Position numbers and translations under genes: made by a program | Shown: positions 28,462 through 40,230 of the stretch, piece by piece | Numbering within the stretch: the stretch's first letter is position 1 | How the letters are laid out: each line of letters starts with the position of its first letter | The notes under the pieces: generated by a model | The model's database searches: none | Told to the model about the DNA's origin: nothing | What the model saw: only the letters and a program-made list of their open reading frames with translations | DNA from: Chara braunii | Lineage: Eukaryota; Streptophyta; Charophyceae; Charales; Characeae | Length of the DNA stretch: 53,658 nucleotides | Direction of reading: 5' to 3' | Assembly (NCBI GenBank): GCA_003427395.1 | Contig: BFEA01000001.1 | Span: forward strand, 12,547,652 to 12,601,309

Positions 28462-30424
28462 ATGGCTGATTCTTTGGAACCCCCTCAGACCTTATATGAA
28501 GCCACCACCCCGCTTCTCTCGAGATACAGCGACAAAAAAGCATTCTGCGACATTACGGGATTACCTCATTCCTTCGTCTCTACAGGGAAAGAGGCCCGAT
28601 TGCTGCGACAGGGCGTTGAAGACGGAACTTTGGAACCCCCTGGGCGTGGAAGCCCTTACGAACTCGGGATCAAGATCGCCGAGAAACCCGTAAGCTTGCA
28701 GGACATCGATGACGGCGTAACACCAGAAGAACACGTGGCAATCCGGGAAGAAGACGTCCAGATGGTCACCACAGTGTTCTCCTGGCGATCAGACAACTCA
28801 TTTATCTTAGCCCCTCCGTCGGGGAACGATAGAAAAGTGGTTACGAAACAGGTGACGGTTAACATACACGGACAACTCTTTGAACTACATGTGCCCCAGT
28901 ACATGCCCGACGAAACTCGTCAACTAATCGCAGATATCCTAAACGAATATCAAGGGGCGATTAGTGTTGAGGACACAGATATCGGGTTGTCGTTAGTTAT
29001 TCAGCGCGAAATCCAAACCGGAACACACCCACCAATCCACTGCAAGCCATACCGGTACTCCCTCGCCGAACAAAAGACAACGTTGGAACGAATCAGGGAA
29101 TTCGAATCTAACGGTTAGATTGAGCCAGCTACTGGACCATGGTCATTCCCCGTAGTTCTAATTCCGAAGAAGAACCGGTCGATTCGCATTTACATCGATT
29201 ATAGAAAGTTGAATGACATCATGATGAAGGATGTGTACCCCCTCCCCTGGATTGATGATCTGTTGGATGCGATTCAGTGTGCCAGATATTTTAGTAAGTT
29301 TGATATCCGCCATGTGTTCCATCATATCCTGCTTAAGAAGGAGGATCGGTCGAAAACGGCTTTCGTATTGTTCGAAGGCACGTAGCAGTGGGTTTGTTGC
29401 CCTATGGGAATATGCAATGGGTCGGCTACCATTCAGAGAGTGATGAACATCACCTTTCAAAACTTCGTCAACAAGACCCGACTGACCCAGGGAATGATCA
29501 ACTTTTGCGTCATTGTGTACATGGACGATATCTTGGTGTATTCTGAATCGTTTCACAAACATGCTCAACACATTGAATGGACGCTCGAGGCATTGCGGGA
29601 TGCTGGATTCAAGATTGCGCTGGAGAAAAGCGAGTTTTTCCTTTCGGAAATCTTGTTTTTGGGGTACGTGGTGACACGAGGAGGTTTGAGGCCAGATTCG
29701 AGAACAGTTGAGGCGGTTCGAGAAACCCCTATGCCCACGTCGCTGATGCAAGTTCGAGCCTTCCTGGGGCTGGCCTCGTATTACCGACGTTTCATCAAGG
29801 GGTTTGCTGCAATCGCCCGACCTCTAACAAATCTTTTACAAAAGGACCAGCCACTAAAGTGGGACGCGGAATGCGAGTAGGCCTTTGGCACCTGAAAGGA
29901 GGCCCTAGCCTTCGCGCCTATTTTGATTCGGCTTGATCCGGGTAAGCAATTCATCCTCATTACAGACTAGCAGCTTGAGGCGATCTCCGCTATTTTGGCC
30001 CAGAAAGGGAAGGACGGCCGCGAACACGTCACCGAATACGCCTCGCGAGTTGTACCCAACGAAAGAAGGAACGATTCGGCCCCTCAAGGAGAATGCTACG
30101 CGGTCGTCTGGGAAATTCAGCACTTCCATTCGTATCTATACGGAAGTCCCTCCTCGTCACGGATCACGAGCCCCTGATGACTCTCAAGAGGCTCACTAAC
30201 TATACGGGCATGATTGGGCGATGGGCTGTCCGACTACAGGAATACGACTTCGACATCATCCATCGGAAGATGGAAAAGCACAGGATCGCAGATGGGTTGA
30301 CACGACTGCATCGACCAAGCAAGTTGCCTAAAGGTGAAGAGATCACTCCGTGGAAAGAGTCGGAGCCAATCAAGGGACCCCCGTACGACGGAGTGGCCAT
30401 TCTCCCCCGAGCTTCAAGAAAGTG
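28462..30424 (+). pseudogene. Ty3/gypsy reverse transcriptase and RNase H (dead)
   Basis: Frame 1 stays open in register for 1.7 kb apart from stops at 29116, 29383, 29878, 29893 and 29968. RT landmarks are LIPKKNRSIRIYIDYRKLND (29158-29217), motif A FSKFDIRHVFHHI (Asp codon at 29302), VYMDDILVYSES (29515-29550, catalytic DD at 29524-29529), then FLGYVVTRGGLRPD and RAFLGLASYYRRFIKGFA. RNase H follows: ITD-stop-QLEAISAILAQ (about 29959-30003), then after a frameshift near 30145 LLVTDHEPLMTLKRLT and HRIADGLTRL. It belongs to the Ty3/gypsy (Metaviridae) type by RT-RH-INT order. Confidence 0.9.
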
Positions 30425-30708
30425 ACACGTGGACACGATAATGATGGGTGGAGAAGGTAACTCTAAAGGCCCCCTTTCTCCCCTCTCAACTTCTTCTCTT
30501 TTCTCCTTGACTGACAAATTTTGTTATTTTTGCGAAGCGATATCGTGAGTTTATTTGGTTCTCATGCGTCCTAGTGAGGAGGGGTATGCCTAGTGGGTAG
30601 ATTGTGAACGGTGTGTCTCAGGGGCCCAGGCTTCTGTATTCAATACAGGAACGCGGATAAAGCCTGGTTATGTCCCTTGTGTCGAACCGATAAAATCCCG
30701 ACGAATGC

Positions 30709-32160
30709 TTGATTCCTCGAAGCCACATCCAAAGGTTGGAGAAAACACACAAATTTCGACGGGCGGAAGTATGGGCAGATGTCGTTTTGATAGCCACGGT
30801 AGTCGGGAACTCCCTCCGGGAATTCACCAAGGAAGATCGGAGGCGAGTTAACGAGAGAGCACGGGATTACCGATGGAACGACGGACGATTGGAAAAACGA
30901 AAGACTGGCGGTAGTGGGATTTGGATGTCGGTGCCTCATCCGTTCATGAGGTACGACTGGGTTAAATCGGCCCACGAAGAAACCGCCGTTCACTTTGCTG
31001 TCAAGATCACAGAGGCAACCATTGACAAGAACGAATGGTATTGGTCCAATATCCGGGACGATGTTAAATTCATCGTTAAAAATTGTCTGGTATGCGCGGC
31101 AGACAAGGCAGCCGATTCAACCACCTAGGTCGATAGTGCCTATTGTAGTCGAGCGACCGTTCCAAAGGGTTAGCAGGGACACGACAGATATTGTCGTTCC
31201 CCCTGGAGCAAATAGCTGCGAATATTCAGTTCTTCTGGTATTCGTGGATTATTTCTTGAAATGGATCGAGGCCTACCCTTGCAAAACATGATAGACGACG
31301 ACAATTGTGCGGTATGTCAACCGCTTCCTCGGAATGCATCAAGACACCAAGGAAATCCAAACAGACAACAGGCCAGAATTCCAAGGAGACATCTTAAGGA
31401 GCCTAGTCGTATATGGCGTCTCCATTCGCAATACGGCCCCCCATAGGTCGCGATCGAACGGACTGGTAGAGAATGCGGACCGGGTAATTAAGACAGCCTT
31501 GCAGCGAGATATCGCAGCTCGGGATACGAGGCCTTGGCCCGATATCGTAGACGACATTTTAGCTATCCACCGAGAGACACCCCATGAGTCCACCGGCCTG
31601 ACCCCTTTTCAGCTACGGACCAATAGTCTGGCCTGCGTAGCCCTGCCAAGCCTAAACGACGAGACGACCCTTGTGCGACGAGCCACAAGGGCAACGGTCA
31701 AGGACAAGGCTCAACGCCACTTAGAGTTAATGGAAAAAGCCCTACGCCGACTAGCCCGAAAAAGACAACGGATGACCGAAATTGCCCACGGACGACAGGT
31801 CCGTCGCTATGAGGCCCGAAATGGGAATGTTGGGCCTCGGTCTCATTATAAATTAGGGGACATAGTGCAGGTGAGGAAATGTGCTCGCCAAAGCAAGTTA
31901 GGCTAACCGCCACGATTCTTTGGGCGATTCCGCGTAGTCGAGTTCGGTCCCAGCGGAGTGAACACGGTGCGGCTTGCGCCGGAGGTCTCGGGAAGCCGAT
32001 CGGCTCAACCAATCATTTGACACATGTCCTATCTTCGTCCCTTACCTCCTTCTCTGTCTCTTCCCTCGTTCACATCGTCCCTCGATTCTCAAGAGGAAGG
32101 CGACGATCTCATACTCGAATACTCTGATTCTCCTTCCTCTCAACACCTGGGGGGCATATT
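30709..32160 (+). pseudogene. Ty3/gypsy integrase (dead)
   Basis: The N-terminal HHCC zinc finger has His codons at 30973 and 30991 and Cys codons at 31084 and 31093 (CLVC). A TAG at 31126 and a frameshift separate it from the core in frame 2: TTDIVVPPG.. and VFVDYFLKWIEAYP (about 31180-31280), a catalytic Asp in IQTDNRPEF (codon 31364) and Glu in GLVENADRVIK (codon 31469). There are 34 residues between these two rather than the usual 35. The C-terminal domain includes HYKLGDIVQVRK (31846-31881), then in another frame RFRVVEFGPSGVNTVRLAPE to about 31990. The adjacent frame runs to about 32160. Confidence 0.85.
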
Positions 32161-32389
32161 TCGTCGATGTGCCAGGTATAACGACCACGATTGAGTCATA
32201 ATCTGCTCCGTTTCGCGGCTTTCTTTACTACAACGGTCATCCACGTGGCAGCGGACTTTCGGTTTGCACGGACCAACGATCGAACGTGGGTGTTGGCCGA
32301 GTGTCGACTTTCCTGCGGTTGTCCCCACCAGGTGTCAGCCACGTGACAGTGATCGTCACATTCACCGACGATCTTAGGACGTTGCATCC

Positions 32390-33604
32390 GTCAGCTCATA
32401 CAGGCGCCCTCCGACAACTCTGACTCTGGGCACGGGACCTCACGGATGCGTGGGTCCAACTTTTAGCTTGGTCAGTCGATCGGATCGACTCCACCAACGA
32501 CATCGACCTCAACCAGCTCAGACTCTCTCTCTCTACTTCGGAGGTCATCATCCTGGATCTTTTTCCCTTCGCACAACCTCAATGAACCGGCACCGCCTCT
32601 CGACCTTTGGGCTTCCCTCTGATCTCCCTATCTTCTGGCAGTCCACTACGGACGTCCCTCTCTCTTTTCGGATCAAGCAATTGGATGTGTCGATCCTTGA
32701 TGCCGGCAACGGCGGCAAGTGGGTGGAGTGGTCGAATGCGTACGTCGCTCTCAACTTCTGCCTTTTCGAAGTGGTGTTCCATTGGGCGGAGCCGGCCGAT
32801 AAGGACGAAGAGGACGAGAACAAACGTGGAAGGGGAGCTGTTGGGGATTTTGTTCGGCAAGGTGAGGGACGACCATTTGGAGCCAATCACAAGCAAAATC
32901 CTGGTGTTTCTGGCGCAGCTCCTGGACGATCTACCTCTGGATATCTTGTCACGCTGTGACGAGCGGACCACACCAGCGGTGCTTACCCGCACGTTGGTAC
33001 CACATCTGCTGTGGTCCACGTGTACGGAGCTCGACGACGACAACTGCTATTACCCCTCCTCAGGCTACTAGCTGGTCATCGACGTGACCAATCTCACCTT
33101 GTGGGATCCGATCGCCCGAAGAGTGGAGGTGGAAGGAGAAGCCGACGACGAGGAGGAAGGGAAGAAAGAGAGGAGGTGAGCGAACAAGACGAAGAAGAAA
33201 ACTCAGGGGCGGAATCTGACGATCCCAATTACCACGAGTCTGAGGAGGGCGAGCTGGAAGAAAGTGAGTCGGGCGAATCGGAAAGTTCCAACGAACGGAG
33301 TAAGGAGGAAGACGAAGCCGCAACCCAGAAGAGGCGGGAAAGGGCGGAAGGAAAGCGACCCGTAGAAGAGTCGGACGGACCCGCGGTGCGGCTACTACAA
33401 GGAGATCCGACGCGCAATCCAGAGCCACCACAAGAGGAGCCCGGAGAGGATGGCATCACCAACGCAGAGGGATCCGGAAGCCGACGCCGTAGAAGTTCTT
33501 CGCCGGCTCGATGCTCTCCACCACCACGGCCCACCGTTCGCATACGTGGAGATGCGGGCGTTGGGGCTTCGTCCCCGGTCATTATCCCGCTGTCCCCTTG
33601 ATTA
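32390..33604 (+). pseudogene. Extra ORF downstream of integrase (unknown, acidic C-terminus)
   Basis: Coding-like segments continue on the same strand past integrase: ARDLTDAWVQLLAWSVDRID (32427-32486), FRIKQLDVSILDAGNGGKWV (about 32669-32728), YVALNFCLFEVVFHWAEPAD, ILFGKVRDDHLEPITSKILV (about 32850-32909), LVPHLLWSTCTELDDDN, and in frame 2 a strongly acidic low-complexity tail (EEGELEESESGESESS) ending RSSSPARCSPPP at 33601. At least three frame changes and stops separate them. There is no signal peptide or membrane segment, so an envelope-like protein is unlikely. I do not recognise the family. Confidence 0.45.
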
Positions 33605-33923
33605 CCTCACCATCCATCAGCTCGTGGGCCGCCCTCCGTTCCCTTCTAACTGGCATCCTTTCCCACCTTCCCTCTTCCACCAACTCTATTCTACCTGCCT
33701 CATCGCCATCGTTTTCTCGCACGCCACCACTCGTTCTCTCGTAACTTCTTTTCCCCTTCACATCCTTCTCTTTAGCGCTGCATGGAGGGAATATAATATA
33801 GAGGTTTATTGCATAATCGCGGGTACCATCCTTGCATGCGAAGAATATGAGAATTTTCGCACCGCGATTCCTCGCACCCTTTGTACCCTCTATCCTGATT
33901 ACCTCGCTTCACTCCCGCATTAA
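33450..33923 (+). CDS. Overlapping ORF after the acidic tail (157 codons, unknown)
   Basis: An ATG at 33450 (GAGAGGATGGCATCACC) opens a frame overlapping the last 50 codons of the acidic ORF. It begins MASPTQRDPEADAVEVLRRL and later has HQLYSTCLIAIVFSHATTRS and AAWREYNIEVYCIIAGTILA. The neighbouring frame gives a better-looking stretch (ALGFVPGHYPAVP) for about 30 codons, which suggests a frameshift pair. No domain is recognised. It could be a further element protein or chance. Confidence 0.35.
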   Translation: MASPTQRDPEADAVEVLRRLDALHHHGPPFAYVEMRALGLRPRSLSRCPLDYLTIHQLVGRPPFPSNWHPFPPSLFHQLYSTCLIAIVFSHATTRSLVTSFPLHILLFSAAWREYNIEVYCIIAGTILACEEYENFRTAIPRTLCTLYPDYLASLPH

Positions 33924-35040
33924 GATCATCGTTTTCGTCACATCCATCACACCGTCCACTACACCAGGCTCCCTGCTGGAGATCGGCAGCTTCACCACTT
34001 TCTGCCACCCATCCCGCAAGTTCCTCCTCCTCCTCCCCCACCTGTCATAAGGCTACCATTCCCCGACAATCTCTAGGATCGGAGTTCGCGGTGCCACCAG
34101 GATGACTTCCTCACTCTTATCTCACAGTAAGTGGCACGTGTCAGCTCCACGTTGATCGCTGGTGCTTTCTCACAAGATCGATGGATGATTGGGTGAGCAA
34201 GCAGGAGCTTGCTCAAGATTGGAACCCCCTGGGCGTTGTCGGGACAGAAACCCCTGTGAGGGTTTCTGCCCGAGGATTTCAAGATCGGACGTTGTTCGAC
34301 TTTTTTTTTTTAATTAAGAGATTCGTGTTGGACACTGTCCGACCCTTTTTTGGATGAGAGACTTGATGAGGTTGACGTTGCCAAAGTTTATTCAGACCAG
34401 CCCTATGACTGAGAACTTTAAACTTTTTAGAAATTGACCAATCGAAACAGCGGGAGTCGGCGATACGACTCGTCGTCCGCGGTTCCCGACATGGCCGCAG
34501 GGTTGCGCGGTCATGGAAAGACTAAGGCTAGATTTATTCTACCTAAAAGACTGGCGCGTGATTGCTAAGCTGCGCGATTCAGGGCCTAAGTAGGCTAAAA
34601 AGAGGGATGCGCCGGGTATAGGGCCACGACGCAGGGGAATAGGAAGAAGAGGTTTTTCTTTCCTAGGCTGCGGGGGCTGACATCGAGCCAGGGGGGGCCA
34701 ACCGACGGGGCAGGGTCTGCCAGTAAAGCATATTAGGCTTCAGGCAGGCGGGATTTGCAGAGCCGCAGGCAAGCAGGTCCTGCAAGGCCACAACATGGGG
34801 AAAAGTGACTGGGCAAGCTCTTCATATAGAAGAGGTGCTCCTATCACTGTCGTGACAGGAGCTAGCCCAGTAGGTTACAGTGCCAAACTCTCACCCGACA
34901 TATACCGAGATCGAATTTGATATGAAAATAAACTGAACGATGAGCCAGGTGGCGCTGGCTGAAGTAAGGGGACTTATTGTCTCCTAGGAAGAACTGCAGG
35001 CGGCCATCGGAAACGAGCAACCGTTTTGTTTTCTGAGATA

Positions 35041-35042
<2 letters not shown>
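33924..35042. other. Unassigned spacer after the gypsy ORFs
   Basis: No gene seen. No copy of the gypsy LTR (TGTGACGAAC or the TATA region) occurs here, so the element at 25978 has no adjacent 3' LTR in this stretch. Confidence 0.35.

Positions 35043-35077
<35 letters not shown>
35043..35077. repeat. Poly(T) tract, 35 nt
   Basis: 35 consecutive T on the plus strand. It may be the poly(A) of a minus-strand retroposon, but I recognise no SINE or LINE sequence to its right. Confidence 0.8.
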
Positions 35078-35082
<5 letters not shown>

Positions 35083-35354
35083 ATTTTCTAGATTCTTAGA
35101 TTTGCTTTAGATGTTTCTTAGATTTTGTTGTCTTCTTTTTCTTTTTATTTGTAAAATTCGTAAACGCCCGTTCGTTTCAACGAACGGGCTGCTACTCTAG
35201 ATAAGGATGAGCAAAATTGATCGAATCTGCCGCCATAAGGCGGTGACGTTCTTGGTGCGGGAAGAGACACGAGGGGCTCTTTGAAAACGAACGGGCAAGT
35301 CGTTCTCAGAGGGCTTTTCGCGACTGGTTGTTCGTTACTGGTGACGACTGCAAC

Positions 35355-35357
<3 letters not shown>

Positions 35358-35441
<84 letters not shown>
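35358..35441. repeat. (GA)n microsatellite
   Basis: About 84 bp of uninterrupted GA. The frames across it on both strands encode only Arg-Glu or Ser-Leu dipeptides. Confidence 0.95.
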
Positions 35442-35444
<3 letters not shown>

Positions 35445-36323
35445 GAGCTCATAGGCCTTGCGCCTGTATCGGGTGCCTTCTTCCGCCCAGATACAGGCGT
35501 AGGCAGGGGGGGAAGACCCCTTTGAGCTTGACTCTAGTTCGACTCTGCAAAATGACTGAGGCTGGCTGCTTGTTTTGAAAACGAGTTGCCTCTGCATAGA
35601 AGAACGAAGGGGTAGGTAGGAAAAAAAGAAAGAAATAAGTAACGGCCACGTACATGGCCGCGAGGGTAGAGTAGATACAGGGATAAAAATTAGAAGAAGA
35701 GGGGAAAAGATGGAACAAAAAAAGGGGACGTCGCGAATTTAATCGCGACGTAGGGCCAGATGCTAGGGAAGAAGCATCTGGACTCAGAGTTGACAGCAGA
35801 CTGTTGAACTTGCCTCTATACAGCCATTTAAGGCTGCATCTGGTCGGGGGTAGCGGTCAGATGCATTACCAAGGCCTGGAACTTGGTTCCCTTAGGGAAA
35901 CATCAAGTTTCTTAGCCCTTTTATCGCGTTTGAGATCAAGGGTCAGGCCTCACTTCGAGTTTTGGCTGGGGGCAAAGCAACTGCCTCAGCCTTCAGCCAG
36001 CTATAAAACAGCCAATAGCCAGCCAACCAGCATTCATTTGTGGCTGGTGCTGCTAGCATTTCGCTTGGGTGAATGCTGGCTGCTGGAGGAGGAGCTGCTA
36101 GTGGAGTGAGAAGGAGCTGAGTGGAGGACTGCAAGAGAGAGAGGGGGACTGCTGGAGGTGGCTATAGCTGTGAAGCACAACCATAGTCGCCATCTCAACG
36201 AGGGGAAGAGAGAGAAGCACTGGAGGTCTGCAGAGAGCGTGGGAATGAGGGTAGCCATAGCTTCCACTGCACTTGGTGGAACGCAGGGGAGGTGCTGTTC
36301 GCTCAACATGGCAACGGCGACAC
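35442..36323. other. Unassigned, element X-like DNA
   Basis: No gene recognised. A hairpin GCATCTGG...CAGATGC lies at about 35836-35863. The overlapping short frames on both strands at 35800-36320 are not family-like. It runs into the 53-bp array. Confidence 0.3.
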
Positions 36324-36518
36324 TTTTTGGCGGTGACGCGGAAGCGCTGCCGATTTTTTGCGGCGGCGGCACTGAGATTTTGGTAGTGGCGCGGAAGTGC
36401 TGCCAAAATCCTCCGGCGTCGACGGTGTTTTTTGGCAGCGACGCGGAAGTGCTGCCGAACTTTTGCGGCGGCGGTTGTGCGTTCTAGGTGGTGGCGTGGA
36501 AGCGCTGCCCATTTTGCC
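36324..36518 (+). repeat. 53-bp tandem array of GCTGCC hairpins, four units
   Basis: Four units with periods of 53, 52 and 53 bp. Each has a GG(C/T)(A/G)G(C/T) arm, about 11 nt ending GCGGAAG(C/T), and GCTGCC. Unit 3 pairs perfectly (GGCAGC at 36434 with GCTGCC at 36451). Units 1, 2 and 4 pair with G-U wobbles, and unit 2 extends with TTTTGG/CCAAAA. The core GGAAGYGCTGCC followed by an A/T-rich stretch is the same word found in the ~123-bp array at 2700-3425. The function is unknown. Confidence 0.75.
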
Positions 36519-38472
36519 TTGACTGTGAGGGATATTTTGTGGCAGTATGCTCTAGTATTGACGACAACGGCGTGGTGGTGCGGTTAGTGTGACGGCGATG
36601 CTGAAACGTCGTCAGATTATAGGGAAGTGATTCTGTGTTGAAAATGTATTGTGGCAGGCGTTCGTCGCAAGGGAGTGGTGTGGATCACTTTGCTGACGGC
36701 TCATTGTGAAAGTTTCTCATTTGAAGGCGATAAGTGATACGGTTTTCTTGAGTGAGACGTACATCATCTTCACTCAAGGTCAGTCAGTCAGTTAGTTGGT
36801 CAGTTTGACTCAGACCCCTTCACACCTGTGTGAACCCACACTTGCTTGACCCTGTTCTTTGAGTGTTCACTGAAAAGGTAGAGGAAATGTGTGTTTGCAC
36901 ACGTGAATGGAAGTCTGATATGAGTTTGAAATTGCATTGTCTTTTTTTGAACTTGTTGTTTGATTTGATGTGCAGGTAGGTAGAAGGATGCCTGAAAAAA
37001 GAGAGTCTGACCATGTCAATGACAATGAGAGAATGATGTTTGTTATCAGTTGCTCACTTGTATGTATGTTGAAGGGATGGGAAGTCAGTAGACGACGAGA
37101 AATGAAGTGACCACACAAAGAAGAAGAAATCAATTGAACATAAACTTTTTCTTGAGGTTACCCGTTCTTTCCGGAATTACCCTCCCTGTCTATGCCCGTC
37201 TCTCTGAATGATTTTCTCTTTTGTGATCTCTTCCTTTTTCGTCTAAGTTACCCTTGACGTCAGGCGTTGAGGGATCATTTTGCCCGCCGTGGTATACGTT
37301 TTTCCTTTCCCTAGGAGGCATCTGAGGCGGGGGTTCGTTGCGTTAAGGGCCGGCCCTGCTGCCGACTCGGAGCGGACCGTTCATGCGGGGGGATACCATG
37401 CTGTTTTGGTGGAGCCAGCCCGACTTCTGAGATCCGAGGTTCGCTCGGGCGAGGACGAGGGGTGTCCCAGACCACCTTTTAGGGGAAAGGATTTGCGGCT
37501 AATCGCAGGGGGCCTTGAGTTCCATGACGCCTCGCGTTACGGGGGGAATTGCCATAGCATACACCTCTAGTGGCCGTTTTAGGGATCACTCGTGCATGGA
37601 GAACTGAGCCACAAGAAGCTCGGTTCATCGTTACTAGTTGGAACAGAGCGCGACTAGGCACTCTTGTCATGGTTGGCCTCACCACAAGAAGCGAGAACCA
37701 ATAGGGTCGATATGCAAGCAAGGCTTTGATAGTTAGAGTCGGGAACGACCTTTCCCGGCAGGGTCAATCAGGGTCAGGAGGACAAGGCAACCAACAAAAT
37801 TTGAAAGTGGATCCTTGTCCTTAATGGAGCATCCAGTGTTCGGTTGTTGAAGATGATCGCTAACTTGTATAGTGGTAGCCAGATTACTTTCAAATGACAT
37901 TCACACCAAAGTTGGAGTGAAAACGTAGTCATCACTAGAGCGATAACATCTTAACTTTGCTTGGAAGTTGAGATGTCAACATTTTTTTGATAGCAGTCAG
38001 TGTGGTATGGGCTGAAAGAACTTGGCAATGCACCTCATCAAGTCAAAAAGTCGTGTCAACCCAGCCATTTGGCATGCAGAGTGAAGATATTTCGGTCAGG
38101 CGCCATTTGAGCGTCGCTATGCATCTAAATCATGCTTTTATCCTTTTGCTGACAAATGTTATTTGAAGTCGAGTCAACTCATGTTGGCTCGTTGTTAAAT
38201 GACAAGCCAAGTCAGCCTTTGTCGATTTGATCTGAACGAGTGGTAGGCATGATTGCAATATGTACATATCGATTTCAGAATATAAGTCAACTTACGTTGA
38301 CCTGAGTCTTCTTTTGAAAATGATTTGTGTGATTAACTCCTGATTGTCTTTGAAAGGAGGGACTAGGATCGCTCGAAGTTTTTTCTTACGCTTAGGTTAT
38401 CACGTCCTAGTCGATCCTGGGAGATCAGCGCCCTAGGGACGAACGACGCTCGGGTACACTTTGGCGTTCAAC
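36519..38472. other. Unassigned element X-like body
   Basis: About 2 kb with no supported gene. Short direct repeats occur (CAGTCAGTCAGTTAGTTGG at 36783). The frame at 37280-37570 is GC-rich and matches nothing I know. The region leads into the element X terminal segment, mirroring the layout of 3426-4844. Confidence 0.3.
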
Positions 38473-38826
38473 CATGCGTACCTATGCTACAATGAATGAT
38501 CAAACGCCCCCGGTCGACCTACCTCTGCAATTGCATCATAAAAGCCTTCGCACGTGGGCCGGTAGCTCGGCAGGGATACACCCCTGAGGGTGGTGACAGC
38601 CCCTTAGGGAAGGTAAGTTGTGCCCCGCGAGAACCTATCCTGTCGTAGGGGACCGCGGGATGTACAGCTGGCGCACTCAGCCGGAGCGGTGAAGGGTCGG
38701 TGCGAGTTACCAGATCATCCCCGAGTTGTCTCTTAAAAATTGAAAGCCTAAGTTTCTCCTGTGTGACGCGCCCGGGAGGGCCACCGCTCGCGCGGGGGCC
38801 GATGCGCTCGACAACGTCACATATGT
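38473..38826 (+). repeat. Element X terminal segment, copy 2
   Basis: Matches 4845-5187 in order and orientation (CTATGCTACA, CGCCCCCGG, CGGTAGCTCGGC, GGTGACAGC, CCTATCCTGTCGTAGGG, GCTGGCGCAC, CCGGGAGGG). It carries an ~80-bp insertion near 38690-38760 relative to copy 1. Its right end coincides with the start of gypsy LTR copy B (TGTGACGAAC at 38824), so one element was inserted at the edge of the other. Confidence 0.6.
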
Positions 38827-39536
38827 GACGAACCATTTTCTGCAACTGTGCGATTTTCTGCGCAAGGCTACTTCGGGGTTGAATCAGAAGGGTCCGCAAC
38901 TTCCGCAAGATTACATGGGTGCCCTTGTTTTTCTTGTTTTTCTTGTTTTTCTTGTTTTTGGAATCGAGGCCGGGGTGATCTTGTGACTATTGGCAGCTGG
39001 TCGCGCCTTAGCGATCGCGAGAGATAATTGTTGTCATAGCTTCTTTCTTGTTCTGCTGTGGGAAATGAGAATTTTGGCGTTGTCATCTCGTGGGAATTTT
39101 TTTTTGAATTTTCAAACTGAGGTCGAGCCCCCGCGAGCTCTCGGAATTTGCTCCGTTCGGAATTTCTTTTTACAATTAGGATTTAGATTAGGAATCTCAA
39201 TTTTTGTTGCACGACGCTTCTTGTTGGCGCACGCCTTGTCGCGTTAGGATCTGTGTTCTGACTTATTCGAGCCTTTATCCTTGCGTGTAACTTTAATTTT
39301 TGTTTTGGCGGGCATAATTGCAACTGTAATCCCCTTGTTCTTGATATCTTTTGTGGCGTCCGCGCACTTCTTCCTCTGTCTTAATTCGCCAGAATACTGG
39401 CATGACTGGATCGATGTGTGGAGTGAGGCTACGTCCCCCACGTCGCGACCTGGCCATGCAGACGAAGGCACTTCCTTCCTCCTCTTTCTTTTTCCACTTA
39501 GCCACAATCCCGGGTATCTCGCACAAGGATGCATCC

Positions 39537-39543
39537 TATAAAT
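39537..39543 (+). promoter_or_regulatory. TATA box of gypsy LTR B
   Basis: TATAAAT at the position equivalent to 26692-26698 in copy A, within a conserved CCGGGTATCTCGCACAA upstream and CTCGCAAGCGC downstream context. Confidence 0.65.
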
Positions 39544-39627
39544 CTCGCAAGCGCAATTAACTGCCTCTCTAAGACTTCTGGAAGTTAGCGCGGTCGATAG
39601 GGTCGGCTAACGAGCGAGATTTGGAAG

Positions 39628-39811
39628 GTGAGTAGAGAGCTAGGCGATCTGATGAGCTGGTGCTGGGTATGCGGGGTTGACGTGGGGCCGCGACGAACTG
39701 TGGCGCACGGGCGAACCTGTCATGCATGCTCGGACTATGCAGGGACAACTCTGTGTGGGTGCGAGGCGACGGACTTTCCGCATCGGGACGTTGTGAAGAG
39801 AGAGAGAGAGA

Positions 39812-39868
<57 letters not shown>

Positions 39869-40230
39869 GAGAGGTGTCGTGGTGATGTTTCTCTTTTGTC
39901 CTTTTGAGCAATTTCGGTATTCAGCGCCATTCGCCTTGCCCTTCTTTTGGTCGACACCTCGGGTTTTTCTTCGTTTTCCTTGATTCGGATATGGATTGCT
40001 TTCTCCACTGTCCATCTGGACCATGTCTATCTTTTTGAATCGACAAATCTGATTGATTGGTTTCCGGTGAACGAGTCTTGTGTGATCTCTGGGCTAACTG
40101 GCCAAAGAATTGTCGCATGACCCTCGATTCTCTGTTTGTATGTAAGATAGATGCATGGGCAATAGGCGTGATTCTTTCTGTGTATGAATTGGATAAATAT
40201 GCTAACTAGTAGATAACCGTCGCATTATAG
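39628..40230 (+). other. Predicted leader intron, copy B (603 bp)
   Basis: Same signals as copy A: AAG/GTGAGT donor, CTAAC branch site about 25 nt before the acceptor, ATTATAG/GATG acceptor, with ATG at 40232 two bases into exon 2. Conservation of all three signals despite indels in between supports real splicing. Confidence 0.6.

Noticed and set aside
37280-37570. Possible rRNA or conserved gene because of high GC content
   Set aside because: I could match no conserved rRNA block, and the open frame has no recognisable domain.
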